Assembly: GCF_001434695.1 (NCBI RefSeq)
Contig: NZ_AZDI01000001.1
Location: 269,198-333,197 of the forward strand
Reading direction: 5' to 3'
From: Dellaglioa algida DSM 15638
Lineage (GTDB): Bacteria > Bacillota > Bacilli > Lactobacillales > Lactobacillaceae
DNA length: 64,000 bases
Positions within the stretch are counted from its first letter, which is position 1. Every line of letters starts with the position of its first letter. Below the pieces are notes generated by a model, which did no database searches, was not told where the DNA came from, and saw only the letters and a program-made list of their open reading frames with translations. Of the stretch, positions 50,982 through 60,809 are shown in pieces. The translations under genes were made by a program, and so were the position numbers.

Positions 50982-51749
50982 CTATTCTTTTATGCCACCG
51001 AAGCGACGATCTCTTTTTTGATAATTAAATATTGCGTCTTTCAAGGCATCCTCGGAAAAGTCTGGCCATAGTGTGTCAGTAAAGACCAACTCACTATAAG
51101 CTATTTGCCACAATAAGAAATTAGAAATTCTTTCTTCACCACTGGTCCTGATTAATAGCTCCGGATCATTATAAGGCGCTAAATTAGCAGTCATTAAATA
51201 CCGATCAATTGTTTTATCAGTAATATCAGCTACATCTATTTTTCCTTTAGTTGCATCAGCTGCTATCTCTTGCATCGCCGTTACAATTTCTGCTCGTCCA
51301 CCGTAGTTTAATGCGAAATTAAGAATCATCCCCGTATTGTTTTTAGTATCTTCAATCGCCTTACGAACGGCAATTTTCGTTTCATTGGGTAATTGGTCAA
51401 TATATCCCATAACATTAACTTTGACGTTTTTCTCAATTAATTCAGGCACAAATTTATCAAAGAAAGTCCCGGGCAAGCTCATTAAGTAATTAACTTCAGT
51501 TTCAGGTCGTTTCCAATTTTCGGTGGAAAACGCATAAAGCGTTAATACTTTAATGCCTAAATCACTTGCAGCCATTGTAACAGTTTTTACGGTATCCATA
51601 CCCGTTTTATGTCCAGCAATTCTGGGCAAGTGTCGTTTTTTCGCCCAACGTCCATTACCATCCATTATAACAGCAACATGATTAGGCATTTTATTTGGAT
51701 CTAATTGAATCTCTTCACTCGTTTTATTTTTCTTCAAATTAAAAACCAT
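50982..51749 (-). CDS. uppS: Undecaprenyl diphosphate synthase (isoprenyl transferase)
   Basis: Cis-prenyltransferase making the C55 lipid carrier for peptidoglycan and teichoic acid. The 255-residue protein shows VAVIMDGNGRWAKKR near residue 27 with the catalytic Asp, YAFSTENWKRP, NFALNYGGR, and the C-terminal PELLIRTSGEERISNFLLWQ signature. The ATG at 51749 has GGAGG upstream; the open frame to 51803 lacks family likeness. It begins the uppS-cdsA-rseP-proS unit. Confidence 0.96.
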   Translation of the reverse strand: MVFNLKKNKTSEEIQLDPNKMPNHVAVIMDGNGRWAKKRHLPRIAGHKTGMDTVKTVTMAASDLGIKVLTLYAFSTENWKRPETEVNYLMSLPGTFFDKFVPELIEKNVKVNVMGYIDQLPNETKIAVRKAIEDTKNNTGMILNFALNYGGRAEIVTAMQEIAADATKGKIDVADITDKTIDRYLMTANLAPYNDPELLIRTSGEERISNFLLWQIAYSELVFTDTLWPDFSEDALKDAIFNYQKRDRRFGGIKE

Positions 51750-51779
51750 ATTGTACCTCCAAGAATAGTTACATGTTCT

Positions 51780-51788
51780 ATTGTAGCA
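51780..51788 (-). promoter_or_regulatory. Extended -10 promoter of uppS operon
   Basis: Minus-strand TGCTACAAT, immediately after the frr terminator and about 30 bases upstream of the uppS start. The -35 is poor. Confidence 0.45.
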
Positions 51789-51815
51789 AAAAAACAGGCA
51801 CAAAACGACGCCTGT
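51787..51815 (-). terminator. Terminator downstream of frr
   Basis: Six-base GC-rich arms 51794-51799 and 51810-51815 (ACAGGC with GCCTGT), followed by seven T residues on the minus strand. Confidence 0.85.
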
Positions 51816-51835
51816 CTTAAAATAAAGCTATTTAT

Positions 51836-52399
51836 TTAAACTGCTAAAATTTCTTTTTCTTTATCTGCTTGGATACCGTCAACATTTTTAATTGAAGCAT
51901 TTGTGACATCTTGCGCTTGTTTTTCTAAATCGCGCAAATCATCTTCAGTTAAATCTCCGTTTTTTTCAGATTTCTTCAAGGCATCAACAGAGTCGCGCCT
52001 AATATTACGAATAACAACCTTAGCATTTTCTGCTTCAGCTTTAACGTCTTTAGCTAATTCTTTACGACGTTCTTCTGTTAGTTGAGGAATAACCAAACGA
52101 ATGGCCGAGCCATCATTTGAAGGACTAATTCCTAAATCAGCAACTAATATACCATGTTCAATATCTTTCAATGCACTTTTATCAAATGGTGTAATCAAAA
52201 GCACGCGAGCTTCTGGCACTGAAATTTGTGCAACTTGGTTAAGTGGTGTTGGTGCACCATAATAATCAACCGTTACGTTATTTAATAGACTCGCATTTGC
52301 TCGTCCTGCACGGATATTACCAAGATTTTTTTGAAGTGAAACTTCAGCCTTTGCCATTTTATCTTGAGCATCAACTAGAATAGGTTCTGTAATTTTCAT
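51836..52399 (-). CDS. frr: Ribosome recycling factor
   Basis: Splits post-termination ribosomes with EF-G. The 187-residue protein has the two-domain pattern: a three-helix bundle with [18 protein letters not shown] near residue 23 and a C-terminal [20 protein letters not shown] segment, with [19 protein letters not shown] between. It starts directly after the pyrH stop, the classic pyrH-frr pair, and ends at a strong terminator. Confidence 0.97.
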   Translation of the reverse strand: MKITEPILVDAQDKMAKAEVSLQKNLGNIRAGRANASLLNNVTVDYYGAPTPLNQVAQISVPEARVLLITPFDKSALKDIEHGILVADLGISPSNDGSAIRLVIPQLTEERRKELAKDVKAEAENAKVVIRNIRRDSVDALKKSEKNGDLTEDDLRDLEKQAQDVTNASIKNVDGIQADKEKEILAV

Positions 52400-53122
52400 T
52401 TATTTTCCCCTGACGGTTGTCCCGATAGCTTCACCGAGAACTACTTTTTTTATGTTTCCTGGTTCATTTAAATTAAACACAACTAACGGAATATCGTTAT
52501 CCATTGATAACGTACTTGCCGTTGTATCCATAACTTGTAAGTTTTTATTAATAATATCTAAATGCGTTAATTCTTCAAATTTAGTTGCAGAATCATCTTT
52601 TTGAGGATCAGCTGAATAGACACCATCAACACCATTTTTTGCCATTAAGATAACATCCGCATTAATTTCTGCGGCTCTTAGTGCAGAAGTTGTGTCCGTT
52701 GAAAAGTATGGTGACCCCGTACCAGCAGCAAAGATAACAACGCGACCTTTTTCAAGATGACGAACGGCTTTGCGTCGGATATATGGTTCAGCAATTTGAC
52801 GCATTTCAATAGCAGTTTGAACTCGCGTTGGCACACCTACAGATTCAAGGTTATCCTGTAGTGCCAATGCATTCATAACTGTTCCCAACATGCCTATGTA
52901 ATCTGCTTGTGCGCGTTCCATACCCATTGCTGCTCCGGCTTCACCGCGCCACATATTACCACCACCGACAACAATAGCAACTTCAACGCCCATTTCTTGA
53001 ATTTCTTTTAATTCTTCGGCAACTTTTCGAATTACAGGCGGATTAATCCCAAATCCTTGTTCTCCGGCCAATGCTTCGCCACTTAACTTCAACATAACAC
53101 GTCGATACTTAACGTCTGACAT
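52400..53122 (-). CDS. pyrH: Uridylate kinase (UMP kinase)
   Basis: Phosphorylates UMP to UDP. The 240-residue amino-acid-kinase-fold protein starts [20 protein letters not shown] and contains [23 protein letters not shown] near residue 132 and [16 protein letters not shown]. The ATG at 53122 is eight bases from GGAGG. A terminator separates it from tsf upstream; TGGTAAAAT at about 53165-53157 on the minus strand is a possible extended -10. Confidence 0.97.
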   Translation of the reverse strand: MSDVKYRRVMLKLSGEALAGEQGFGINPPVIRKVAEELKEIQEMGVEVAIVVGGGNMWRGEAGAAMGMERAQADYIGMLGTVMNALALQDNLESVGVPTRVQTAIEMRQIAEPYIRRKAVRHLEKGRVVIFAAGTGSPYFSTDTTSALRAAEINADVILMAKNGVDGVYSADPQKDDSATKFEELTHLDIINKNLQVMDTTASTLSMDNDIPLVVFNLNEPGNIKKVVLGEAIGTTVRGK

Positions 53123-53204
53123 TCACTGTTCCTCCTACGATCTATTTACAACTATTTTACCATATCTTAAACGCAATTAATAATTCAATTTATCCCAAAA
53201 ACGA

Positions 53205-53242
53205 TTTATAAAAAAAGTTTGTGCAATTAAGCACAAACTTTT
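53205..53242 (-). terminator. Terminator downstream of tsf
   Basis: Perfect 12-base arms 53213-53224 and 53231-53242 with a six-base loop and a T-run on the minus strand. Confidence 0.9.
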
Positions 53243-53255
53243 AGTAACGAAAGAA

Positions 53256-54131
53256 TTATTTAATTTGGCCCATAACTTCGTCAACGAAGTTATTTTCTTT
53301 CTTTTCAAGACCTTCTCCAACTTCATATCGGACGAATAATTTAACTTTTCCGCCTTTTGAAGCAACATATTTAGCAACTGTCATATCAGGATCTTTAACA
53401 AAATCTTGATCATCAAGACTAATATCAGCTAAGTATTTATTTAAACGGCCTTCAACCATTTTTTCAATGATATTAGCAGGTTTACCTTCATTAGCAGCTT
53501 CTTTAGAAAGGACTTCTTTTTCATGTGCTAGTTCTTCAGCAGGTACTTGTTCGCGAGACACATACTTAGGATTGATTGCTGCAACATGCATAGCAACATC
53601 TTTAGCAGTTGCTTCGTCAGCATCAGTAACGACAACAAGTGTTGAGATTGAACCACCCATATGTGAGTAAGAACCAAAACTTTCGTTGTCAGTTTTTTCA
53701 ACTAATTCAAAACGACGTAATGAAATTTTTTCACCAATAACTTGTGTTGCTTCGATTAAATCATCATTGATTGTTCCACGGTCTGTTTTAATTGTAAGTG
53801 CTTCTGCAACATCTTTAGGATGTGCTTCTGCAATTTTAGTTGCAATTAATTTAACAAGTGTTTTAAATTGTTCGTTTTGGGCAACAAAGTCTGTTTCTGC
53901 ATTAACTTCAACGATAGCCGCAAAGTTACCAGAAAATTGAACATCAGATAAACCTTCAGCTGCAACACGATCACTCTTTTTAGCAGCTTTAGCCATCCCT
54001 TTTTCACGAAGGAAATCGATTGCTTTTTGCATGTCACCGTCAACTTCAACGAGTGCTTTTTTTGCGTCCATCATACCAACACCAGTTGTATCACGTAATT
54101 CTTTAACTTGAGAAGCAGAAATATTTGCCAT
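53256..54131 (-). CDS. tsf: Elongation factor Ts
   Basis: Nucleotide exchange factor for EF-Tu. The 291-residue protein begins [20 protein letters not shown] with the family signature [22 protein letters not shown], followed by [13 protein letters not shown], and ends in the dimerisation and coiled-coil parts. GGAGG precedes the ATG. It follows rpsB after a terminator-like hairpin that probably sets the S2 to EF-Ts ratio. Confidence 0.97.
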   Translation of the reverse strand: MANISASQVKELRDTTGVGMMDAKKALVEVDGDMQKAIDFLREKGMAKAAKKSDRVAAEGLSDVQFSGNFAAIVEVNAETDFVAQNEQFKTLVKLIATKIAEAHPKDVAEALTIKTDRGTINDDLIEATQVIGEKISLRRFELVEKTDNESFGSYSHMGGSISTLVVVTDADEATAKDVAMHVAAINPKYVSREQVPAEELAHEKEVLSKEAANEGKPANIIEKMVEGRLNKYLADISLDDQDFVKDPDMTVAKYVASKGGKVKLFVRYEVGEGLEKKENNFVDEVMGQIK

Positions 54132-54173
54132 TTGTATGGCCTCCTTATTTAAATAATCATTTTATTTAATATC

Positions 54174-54226
54174 TAAAAAAACTGCCTCAAAAGAAAGGGC
54201 CATTACAGTACCTAATTTTGAGACAG
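54174..54226 (-). terminator. Hairpin terminator between rpsB and tsf
   Basis: Arms 54182-54192 and 54216-54226 pair over 11 bases with one G-U pair and a partly paired loop; a T-run follows on the minus strand. Confidence 0.75.
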
Positions 54227-54239
54227 CCTAATTTATTTA

Positions 54240-55031
54240 CTATTCAGCATCTTTTTTATTGTTTCCGCCTTCAACAGCTTCAACAATATCTTCGATTGAA
54301 TCTACTTTTTCGTCAGCTTTTTTGAAAGAAGCTTCGTTCACTTCTTCTTTACCTTGATTAGTTTCAATAATAGCATCAGCCATTTTTGCAGTAATCAAAC
54401 GTACGGCACGAATTGCGTCATCATTTGAAGGGATTTTAACATCGATTTCATCTGGATCACTATTTGTATCAACCATAGCGATGATAGGAATGTTCAATTT
54501 TTGAGCTTCCTTAACAGCGATACGTTCTTTACGAGGATCAACAATGAATAATACATCGGGGATACGAGGCATATCTTCAATACCACCCAAGAATTTTTCA
54601 AGACGATCTCTACGTTTGATTAATAAAGAAACTTCTTTTTTAGGAAGAACATCAAATGTACCATCTTCGGACATTTTTTTGATTTCCTTAAGACGTTTGA
54701 TACGTTTTTGGATTGTGTTCCAGTTAGTTAAAGTTCCACCTAACCAACGATGGTTAACAAAGTATTGACCAGCACGTGTTGCTTCTTCTTCAATAGCATC
54801 TTGTGCTTGTTTCTTTGTACCAACGAAAAGGACAACACCATCATCTTCAGCAGCTTTTTTCATTGATGCATAAGCAGCATCAACTAATTTAACTGTCTTT
54901 TGTAAATCAATGATATAAATACCATTTCTTTCAGTAAAGATGTATGGTTTCATCTTTGGATTCCAGCGACGTGTTTGATGTCCAAAATGAACACCGGCTT
55001 CGAGCAATTGTTTCATACTAATAACAGCCAT
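54240..55031 (-). CDS. rpsB: 30S ribosomal protein S2
   Basis: Small-subunit ribosomal protein. From the ATG at 55031 ([20 protein letters not shown]) it is 263 residues with the family blocks [37 protein letters not shown] and MVDTNSDP, and a lysine/glutamate-rich C-terminal tail. The frame is open to 55103, but the ATG at 55031 has CGGAGG upstream and matches the family start. A structured leader of about 115 bases precedes it. Confidence 0.97.
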   Translation of the reverse strand: MAVISMKQLLEAGVHFGHQTRRWNPKMKPYIFTERNGIYIIDLQKTVKLVDAAYASMKKAAEDDGVVLFVGTKKQAQDAIEEEATRAGQYFVNHRWLGGTLTNWNTIQKRIKRLKEIKKMSEDGTFDVLPKKEVSLLIKRRDRLEKFLGGIEDMPRIPDVLFIVDPRKERIAVKEAQKLNIPIIAMVDTNSDPDEIDVKIPSNDDAIRAVRLITAKMADAIIETNQGKEEVNEASFKKADEKVDSIEDIVEAVEGGNNKKDAE

Positions 55032-55146
55032 GATGTAGTGCCTCCGAGTAAAAGTTTTATTTTCCTCCCAAGTGTTCAACTGTGCTGAGACTCTCCCGAG
55101 CACCCTCAGTCACATCCCACGAGGTGTGAATTGATGTTTAACATCG
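55032..55146 (-). promoter_or_regulatory. Structured 5' leader of rpsB-tsf
   Basis: The leader between the promoter and rpsB is richer in G+C than its surroundings and contains complementary blocks, such as CTGAG at about 55109 and CTCAG at about 55088 on the minus strand. This suggests a folded leader, possibly for S2 autoregulation. I could not match it to a known motif by eye. Confidence 0.4.
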
Positions 55147-55152
55147 CCTTTA

Positions 55153-55181
55153 AGTATACAAAATCTGAAATCAGAACGCAA
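55153..55181 (-). promoter_or_regulatory. Promoter of rpsB-tsf
   Basis: Minus-strand TTGCGT (55181-55176), 17-base spacer, TATACT (55158-55153), predicted start near 55146. Confidence 0.7.
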
Positions 55182-55194
55182 GTCCTAATTTTAA

Positions 55195-56184
55195 TTACTT
55201 AACTTCTGTCTCTACGGCTCCAGTTGTTAAAAATTGCTGTGCACTGTTAAAGGCAATTTCAACCATATTTTTAACTGCCGTTTCGGTATAAAATGCGATA
55301 TGTGGTGTTAATATAACATTTGTCATACCTAATAGTTCGTTAAACAATGGATCCTCAATATCCACATGACTTAAATCATGATTAAATATCGGATTTTCAA
55401 ATTCGTAAGTATCTAAAGCAGCCCCACCGACTTGTCCCGATTTTAATGCGTCAATTAGGTCTTCTGTATTAATTAACGTCCCTCTAGCTGTGTTTACAAT
55501 CAGAACATTTTGTTTCATTTTTGCAAATGTATCGCGATTAAGCATATGTTCATTTTCTTTTGTAGCAGGCGCATGAAGCGTAATAACATCTGCTTGTTCA
55601 AATAAATCATCTAATGAGTCAGCATAGAGACCTGCTTCTTTCAATTCGGGTTTTGGATGTAGGTCATATGCAATTACCTTCGCACCAAACCCCTTATAAA
55701 TATCCATTGCAACACGGCCAATACGGCCTGTTCCAATGACACCAACCGTTAGGCTTCTTAATTCTCTTGAGATGTTAGGTGCCCAACGATAGTCGTTAGC
55801 TTTGAGCTTTAAATTAAATTCAGGCGTTTTTCTTAAAAGTTGCATTAATTGCGTGACAGAAAACTCGGCAATTGCGTTAGGCGAGTAAGCCGGAACATTT
55901 GTTACCATAATATTATGTTTTTTAGCGGCAACTAAGTCAATATTATCGACCCCTACATTTCGAACAGAGAGAATTCGAATACCCATTTTTTGCATTTCAG
56001 AAAATAATACTTCATCGTAAGGAATCGTTTGTAAAGCAATAATACCGTCAAACCCTTTTGCCTGGCTGATAGTATCAATAGTTAATAAGTCTTCAGTAAT
56101 TTCGACATCAATCTGATTTTTCTGTGCCCATTTTTCGGCAAATCCAACTTCATCTTTTCTCATACCAAATGCGATTAATTTCAT
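55195..56184 (-). CDS. D-lactate dehydrogenase-type D-2-hydroxyacid dehydrogenase (copy 1)
   Basis: NAD-dependent enzyme of the D-2-hydroxyacid dehydrogenase family, probably reducing pyruvate or another 2-oxoacid. The 329-residue protein has the Rossmann motif GVIGTGRIGR near residue 146, catalytic Arg in NTARGTL near 233, Glu in DTYEFE near 262, and His in TPHIAFYTE near 294. The overall layout is that of lactobacillus D-LdhA. It lies 31 bases downstream of a second, clearly divergent copy. Lactate versus other 2-hydroxyacids cannot be settled from sequence. Confidence 0.88.
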   Translation of the reverse strand: MKLIAFGMRKDEVGFAEKWAQKNQIDVEITEDLLTIDTISQAKGFDGIIALQTIPYDEVLFSEMQKMGIRILSVRNVGVDNIDLVAAKKHNIMVTNVPAYSPNAIAEFSVTQLMQLLRKTPEFNLKLKANDYRWAPNISRELRSLTVGVIGTGRIGRVAMDIYKGFGAKVIAYDLHPKPELKEAGLYADSLDDLFEQADVITLHAPATKENEHMLNRDTFAKMKQNVLIVNTARGTLINTEDLIDALKSGQVGGAALDTYEFENPIFNHDLSHVDIEDPLFNELLGMTNVILTPHIAFYTETAVKNMVEIAFNSAQQFLTTGAVETEVK

Positions 56185-56215
56185 AATCCTTTTCCTCCAT
56201 CTTCAAAGAACAATT

Positions 56216-57208
56216 TTATTTAAATTTGACTTCTTTATCGGAATGTCCTGTTTCAATTAAATCTTTACTTGCATTCAACGCATCTATCACCATATTTCTA
56301 ACCGCTGGCTCTGTGTAAAAAGCAGTATGGGGCGTTATCAAAACGTTCTCACGTTGTAATAAATTTTTAAAAGTCCCATTCACTTGCGATTCCTTTAATT
56401 TTCTATTAAAGTAATCTGTTTCATTTTCAAGCGTATCTAAAGCGGCTCCCGCAACTTTACCTGAATCTAATGCTCTGATTAGTGCATTGGTATCAATCAA
56501 TGTTCCCCTAGCCATATTTAAGATATGCACACCATCTTGCATCTTGTTAAATGCCTCATCGTCCAATAAATGATAATTATCTTCAGTTGCTGGACTATGA
56601 ATAGTGATAACCGTTGATTTCGCATATAACTCTTCAAGGGTATCAACGTAAATACCTTCTTCTTTTAAAGTAGGATTTTGGTAAATATCATATCCAATTA
56701 CTTTTGCGCCAAATGCTTTAAAAATTTTAATTGCAGTTTGTCCGATTCTCCCCGTACCAATTACACCAATTGTTTGTGTGCGAATTTCTTTTGAAATATC
56801 GGGTTCCCAGGTAAAATCATTGTTTTTCATTTTACGATTAAATTGCGGTGTTTTCCTGAAAAGTTCCAACAATTTAGCTATAGAAAGTTCTGCAACAGCA
56901 CTTGGAGAGTAAGATGGAACGTTCGTCACAATCAACCCATATTGATTGACCGCATCCCCATCAACATTATCAACTCCGGTATTTCTGATTGATAGATACT
57001 TAATATTCAAATCACGAATTTTTTTAATTAATTCCGGCGTGTAATCTTTTTGCTGATAGGCAACAATTGCATCATGGTTAGCCGCAAGTTGAACGGTTTT
57101 TTCATCTAACAAATCTGGTACAGTTTCTATTTTGATTTGATTATCATTTTCCCATTCCTTAACATATGGTAATTCGTCTTCTCGAATTCCGTAAGCAATA
57201 ATTTTCAT
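56216..57208 (-). CDS. D-lactate dehydrogenase-type D-2-hydroxyacid dehydrogenase (copy 2)
   Basis: Paralogue of the downstream gene, 330 residues. It has the same motif set: GVIGTGRIGQ near residue 147, catalytic Arg in NMARGTL near 234, Glu in DTLENE near 263 and His in TPHTAFYTE near 296. The two differ through most loops, including the C-terminal lid region, so this is an old duplication rather than a recent copy. It is preceded by the GIY-YIG gene 32 bases away; no strong terminator separates them. Confidence 0.88.
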   Translation of the reverse strand: MKIIAYGIREDELPYVKEWENDNQIKIETVPDLLDEKTVQLAANHDAIVAYQQKDYTPELIKKIRDLNIKYLSIRNTGVDNVDGDAVNQYGLIVTNVPSYSPSAVAELSIAKLLELFRKTPQFNRKMKNNDFTWEPDISKEIRTQTIGVIGTGRIGQTAIKIFKAFGAKVIGYDIYQNPTLKEEGIYVDTLEELYAKSTVITIHSPATEDNYHLLDDEAFNKMQDGVHILNMARGTLIDTNALIRALDSGKVAGAALDTLENETDYFNRKLKESQVNGTFKNLLQRENVLITPHTAFYTEPAVRNMVIDALNASKDLIETGHSDKEVKFK

Positions 57209-57240
57209 AATGTTAATGACCTCTTTATTTCTTAATTTTT

Positions 57241-57516
57241 TTAGATTTCAACTGAATGTGCCCTTAAATAAGTAATTTTTTTACTTCTTGATTGATGTTT
57301 AAAGGCATATTCTTTTTTTAATGCTTCAGATTTCGTATCAAAAGATTCTTGATAAATCATTTCTAACGGCCGTCTACTTGGCAGCCTTGTATATTTTGCA
57401 CCCTTACCTGCATTATGTGTTTCGAGTCTTTTTTTAGGATCTGTAGTAAATCCTCCATATAGTGTATCGTCGGCACACAGCAAAACATAAAAATAATATT
57501 TTTTATCAGTTTCCAT
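57241..57516 (-). CDS. GIY-YIG nuclease family protein (UPF0213, YazA-like)
   Basis: A 91-residue single-domain GIY-YIG protein; small members are predicted nucleases without firm cellular role. The core reads [28 protein letters not shown] (quoted in part: YVLLC then LYGGFT), followed by the conserved Arg and GKGAKYTR. The ATG at 57516 overlaps the 3' end of the methyltransferase gene by 11 bases, and that pairing is widely conserved in Firmicutes. The open frame to 57621 lies inside the neighbour and is not used. Confidence 0.9.
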   Translation of the reverse strand: METDKKYYFYVLLCADDTLYGGFTTDPKKRLETHNAGKGAKYTRLPSRRPLEMIYQESFDTKSEALKKEYAFKHQSRSKKITYLRAHSVEI

Positions 57517-58252
57517 AAACAATCTCATGGACGCTTTGCGTATATTCGTCATTAGCACCGTAAACAACGATCGGTGGCATAATTCTGATACCCGCTGCGT
57601 TACCATCTTTAATCGCTTCAATTAAAACCATATTTGCTTCTTTTCCCTCTTTTGGATAAACAAATTGAATTTTTTTAGGCGCTAGTCGATGGTTAACCAT
57701 TTTACTTAATATTTCAGGCAATCTGTCAGGTCGATGAACAAAAAAAGTTTTACCTTTCATCTTTAACAAACCACTCGTAATTTCCAAAATGTCATCTAAA
57801 TCAGTCGTGATTTCATGTCTTGCAATTGCCAAATATGGATTAGGATTTCTTGAAGAATCCGGTGTATTAGGAAAGTAAGGTGGGTTGCAAAGTACCGTGT
57901 CAATCGAATCCTTTTCAAGATAATCGAACGTCTTTATTAAATCTAACTGTTTAACTTCTATCTGCTGCCCTAAGTGATTTAATTCGATGCTCCGTTCAGC
58001 CATATCAGCCAACCGTTCTTGTAATTCAATCTGATAGATATGACCCCTTGTCTTTTGGCTGACAAACATCCCCACTGCACCGTTGCCCGCACATAGGTCA
58101 ACAATTTTAGTTGAGTCTTTTCTTGAAACCTCTGCAAAATGAGCTAATAGAACAGCATCTAACGAGAAAGAAAAAACGTCTGAACTTTGGATAATTTGAA
58201 TCTGATTTGAATATAATTGATCAATTCGTTCGTTTTCATTGAGTAAGACCAC
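57506..58252 (-). CDS. tRNA1(Val) (adenine-37-N6)-methyltransferase-like protein (TrmN6 family)
   Basis: SAM-dependent methyltransferase. The 248-residue protein has the SAM-binding motif [13 protein letters not shown] near residue 50 and the catalytic NPPY motif with LCNPPYFPN near 121, typical of N6-adenine methyltransferases. It starts at GTG (58252-58250), with AGGTGGG about eight bases upstream. It is divergent from plsC and coupled to the GIY-YIG gene. The tRNA target is inferred from the family. Confidence 0.9.
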   Translation of the reverse strand: MVLLNENERIDQLYSNQIQIIQSSDVFSFSLDAVLLAHFAEVSRKDSTKIVDLCAGNGAVGMFVSQKTRGHIYQIELQERLADMAERSIELNHLGQQIEVKQLDLIKTFDYLEKDSIDTVLCNPPYFPNTPDSSRNPNPYLAIARHEITTDLDDILEITSGLLKMKGKTFFVHRPDRLPEILSKMVNHRLAPKKIQFVYPKEGKEANMVLIEAIKDGNAAGIRIMPPIVVYGANDEYTQSVHEIVYGN

Positions 58253-58289
58253 TTAATCGTCACCCACCTTCTTTATATTTAACTTAAAC

Positions 58290-58318
58290 TTGCAACTTTT
58301 AATTCAATTAGTCATACT
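58290..58318 (+). promoter_or_regulatory. Promoter of the plsC-like gene
   Basis: TTGCAA (58290-58295), 17-base spacer, CATACT (58313-58318), 38 bases upstream of the ATG. Confidence 0.5.
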
Positions 58319-58356
58319 TACCATACAGAGTTTAAAAATGAAGGGATTGTAGCCAC

Positions 58357-58980
58357 ATGTTTTATTCATTCGCGCGAGGCATTGTCAGAATTATTATATT
58401 CTTAATCAACGGAAACGCCCACTACATTAATAAAGAAAAATTACCTGAAGGATCTTATATTTTAGTGGGTCCGCATCGAACTTGGTTTGACCCTATTTAT
58501 TTTGCCCTGGCAGGTAGCCCGAAAAAATTTTCATTTATGGCTAAAAAGGAGCTCTTTGTAAATCCAATTTTACGCTATATCTTAATCCATGCCAATGCTT
58601 TTCCTGTTGATCGTGAAAATCCTGGCCCATCAACAATCAAAACACCAGTTAAATTTTTGAAAAAAGGTGACTTATCATTAATTATGTTTCCATCCGGTAC
58701 GCGTCACTCGGAAGAGTTAAAAGGTGGTTCCCTTCTGATTGCTCGAATGGCACAGGTTCCTTTAGTTCCAGCAGTATACCAGGGTCCATTAACATTTAAA
58801 CAACTTTTCAGTAGAAAGAGAATAACCGTATCATTTGGCGATCCAATCTACCTTGACAGAAAAACAAAGTTAACCGACGAAGTTCAAGCACAAATGGACA
58901 CCAAGTTAACCGACGCTTTTAAACAATTAGATATGGAAATAAATCCAGATTTTAAATATGTTGATCCTCATAAAAAATAA
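58357..58980 (+). CDS. plsC: 1-acyl-sn-glycerol-3-phosphate acyltransferase (PlsC family)
   Basis: Acylates lysophosphatidic acid to phosphatidic acid at the membrane, feeding CdsA. The 207-residue protein has an N-terminal hydrophobic segment (about 4-18), the catalytic H(x4)D motif in GPHRTWFDP near residue 42, FPVDRE near 80, FPSGTRH near 110 (Ser in place of the usual Glu of FPEGTR), and LVPAVYQGP. It is a single gene divergent from the methyltransferase and ends at a shared bidirectional terminator. Confidence 0.92.
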   Translation: MFYSFARGIVRIIIFLINGNAHYINKEKLPEGSYILVGPHRTWFDPIYFALAGSPKKFSFMAKKELFVNPILRYILIHANAFPVDRENPGPSTIKTPVKFLKKGDLSLIMFPSGTRHSEELKGGSLLIARMAQVPLVPAVYQGPLTFKQLFSRKRITVSFGDPIYLDRKTKLTDEVQAQMDTKLTDAFKQLDMEINPDFKYVDPHKK

Positions 58981-59013
58981 CGCTTGAAAATCTAAACGAT
59001 TTTCAAGCGTTAT
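58977..59013. terminator. Bidirectional terminator, plsC / ABC exporter
   Basis: Perfect 16-base arms 58977-58992 and 58998-59013 with a five-base loop and a T-run on the plus strand; the A/T-rich stem ends serve the converging ABC transporter gene. Confidence 0.92.
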
Positions 59014-59021
59014 TTTTTTAT

Positions 59022-60809
59022 TTAATCATCTGAAATATTTTGTAGATGATACATATCGAAATATTTACCTTCTAATTTTAGTAATTCTTCATGCGTTCCA
59101 CGTTCGACAATTTTGCCTTTATCTAACACCAATATTTGATTAGCATCTACGATAGTTGACAACCTGTGTGCAATAACAAGCGTCGTTCTATTTTGTCTCA
59201 TTTGCTTCAATCCATCTTGGATAAGTTGTTCCGTTTCAGTATCAATATTAGCCGTAGCTTCGTCTAATATTAAAATTTTGGGATTAGTTACGATTGTTCT
59301 AGCAAATGAAATTAATTGTTTCTCACCTGAAGAATACGTGGCCCCCCGCTCAACAACTTTCGTTTGGTATCTCTTCGGGAGTTTCTCAATAAACTGGTCT
59401 GCATGAACAAATTTAGCAGCCTCTTCAATCTGCCCATTAGTTACATTTTGATTGAGCATTCTAATATTAGATGCAACGGTCCCATAAAATAAGAAAGAAT
59501 CCTGCAGTACTAATCCCATTTTTTTACGTAACTCATCAGATGAATATTTTTTGATATCTAAATCATCAATTAATATTTGTCCCTCTTGAAAATCGTAAAA
59601 TCGCATTAATACGTTAATAGTTGAACTCTTCCCACTACCCGTGTGACCAACAAAAGCTAGCGTTTCACCGGGCCGCACCACGAAAGATATATTTTTTAAA
59701 ACGGCGTTTTCATTATCATACGAAAATGTAACATTCTTAAATTCGATTTTACCGTTAACGATAGTAGCTCCTTTGTCAGGCGTTTGCTGTGGTTCAAGCG
59801 TTTGATCATCAAGAACACCAATAATACGACTACCTGCGACAATGCCATCTTGGAATGTCGTTAAGTAATCCATTAAGTTAGTCATTGGATTAAAAAAATT
59901 CTGTAAATAAGTTAAAAAAGCATAGACCATTCCAGCCTCGACAAAATGATCTAAACTGTTAATACCGAATAATCCAAGTGTGATAACCACTGCCAACGCA
60001 TAAAAAAGGCTGATAATTGGTGAAAGTAACAATGAATTAGTTTTAATCATTTCAAATCTTTTTTTCAAATAAAGCTCATTTGTATCTTCGAATTCGCCCT
60101 CAATTCGTTCTTCCTGACGGAACTGCTGAATAACATTAATCCCAACAATAGATTCATTCAATTTCGTATTCAACCGACTCAAGTACTCTCTCATTTGTCG
60201 ATACACCCTTGAACTGAATCGCTGATAATACCATGTTGTTATCATTAGAATTGGCACAAATATCAACGTTATTAACGCTATTTGTGGTTTGGCAATGTAC
60301 ATTGCCACAAACGCCGAGACAAGGGAAAAAATTCCAATAATTAGCGTCATAAATAACGTCCAGAAATCAGCCAACGTCATCGTATCATTGGTAACTCTAG
60401 AAACGACAGCTCCAGCAGGAGTCTGATCAAAATACCGCATTCCCAATGTATGAATTTTTTTAAAAAGGACAATCCGAATTTTTTCTAATGTTTTTTCTGC
60501 ACCCATTGAATACAAATACATCTGAATAAATTGTGTAATTGCTTTTAAAATGACACCTATAAAGTACAGTCCCGCAAATAAAAACATAACATTTAGTGGT
60601 GTCGATTTAGACTGAAGATAGTGATCCATATAATATTGTAAAAGTAATGGTAAAAGTATGTTAATCCCGCTTAAAAGTGCCGCAAACAAAATTGCGATTA
60701 AAAAGTCCGCCTTAAAGTCTTTTGTATAAGGCAACAATCGCTTTATAACATCCCTTTGTTCCTTCCCACTCATCTCTTTTTGCCAACTAGATTTAGATTT
60801 TTCACTCAT
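59022..60809 (-). CDS. ABC exporter half-transporter, consensus Walker B subunit (BmrD/YheH-like)
   Basis: Fused membrane-ATPase half of a heterodimeric multidrug-type exporter. The 595-residue protein has six helices (about 30-325), Walker A GHTGSGKSS near residue 385, Walker B ILILDEATANID with the catalytic Glu, but a non-canonical signature YSSGEKQL instead of LSGGQ. Its ATG overlaps the stop of the upstream half in an ATGA arrangement. Together the two halves should form one consensus and one degenerate ATP site. The substrate is unknown. Confidence 0.92.
   Translation of the reverse strand: MSEKSKSSWQKEMSGKEQRDVIKRLLPYTKDFKADFLIAILFAALLSGINILLPLLLQYYMDHYLQSKSTPLNVMFLFAGLYFIGVILKAITQFIQMYLYSMGAEKTLEKIRIVLFKKIHTLGMRYFDQTPAGAVVSRVTNDTMTLADFWTLFMTLIIGIFSLVSAFVAMYIAKPQIALITLIFVPILMITTWYYQRFSSRVYRQMREYLSRLNTKLNESIVGINVIQQFRQEERIEGEFEDTNELYLKKRFEMIKTNSLLLSPIISLFYALAVVITLGLFGINSLDHFVEAGMVYAFLTYLQNFFNPMTNLMDYLTTFQDGIVAGSRIIGVLDDQTLEPQQTPDKGATIVNGKIEFKNVTFSYDNENAVLKNISFVVRPGETLAFVGHTGSGKSSTINVLMRFYDFQEGQILIDDLDIKKYSSDELRKKMGLVLQDSFLFYGTVASNIRMLNQNVTNGQIEEAAKFVHADQFIEKLPKRYQTKVVERGATYSSGEKQLISFARTIVTNPKILILDEATANIDTETEQLIQDGLKQMRQNRTTLVIAHRLSTIVDANQILVLDKGKIVERGTHEELLKLEGKYFDMYHLQNISDD

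Noticed and set aside
55032..55103. N-terminal extension of rpsB
   Set aside because: The upstream codons lie in the leader, carry no family likeness, and the ATG at 55031 has a proper ribosome binding site.
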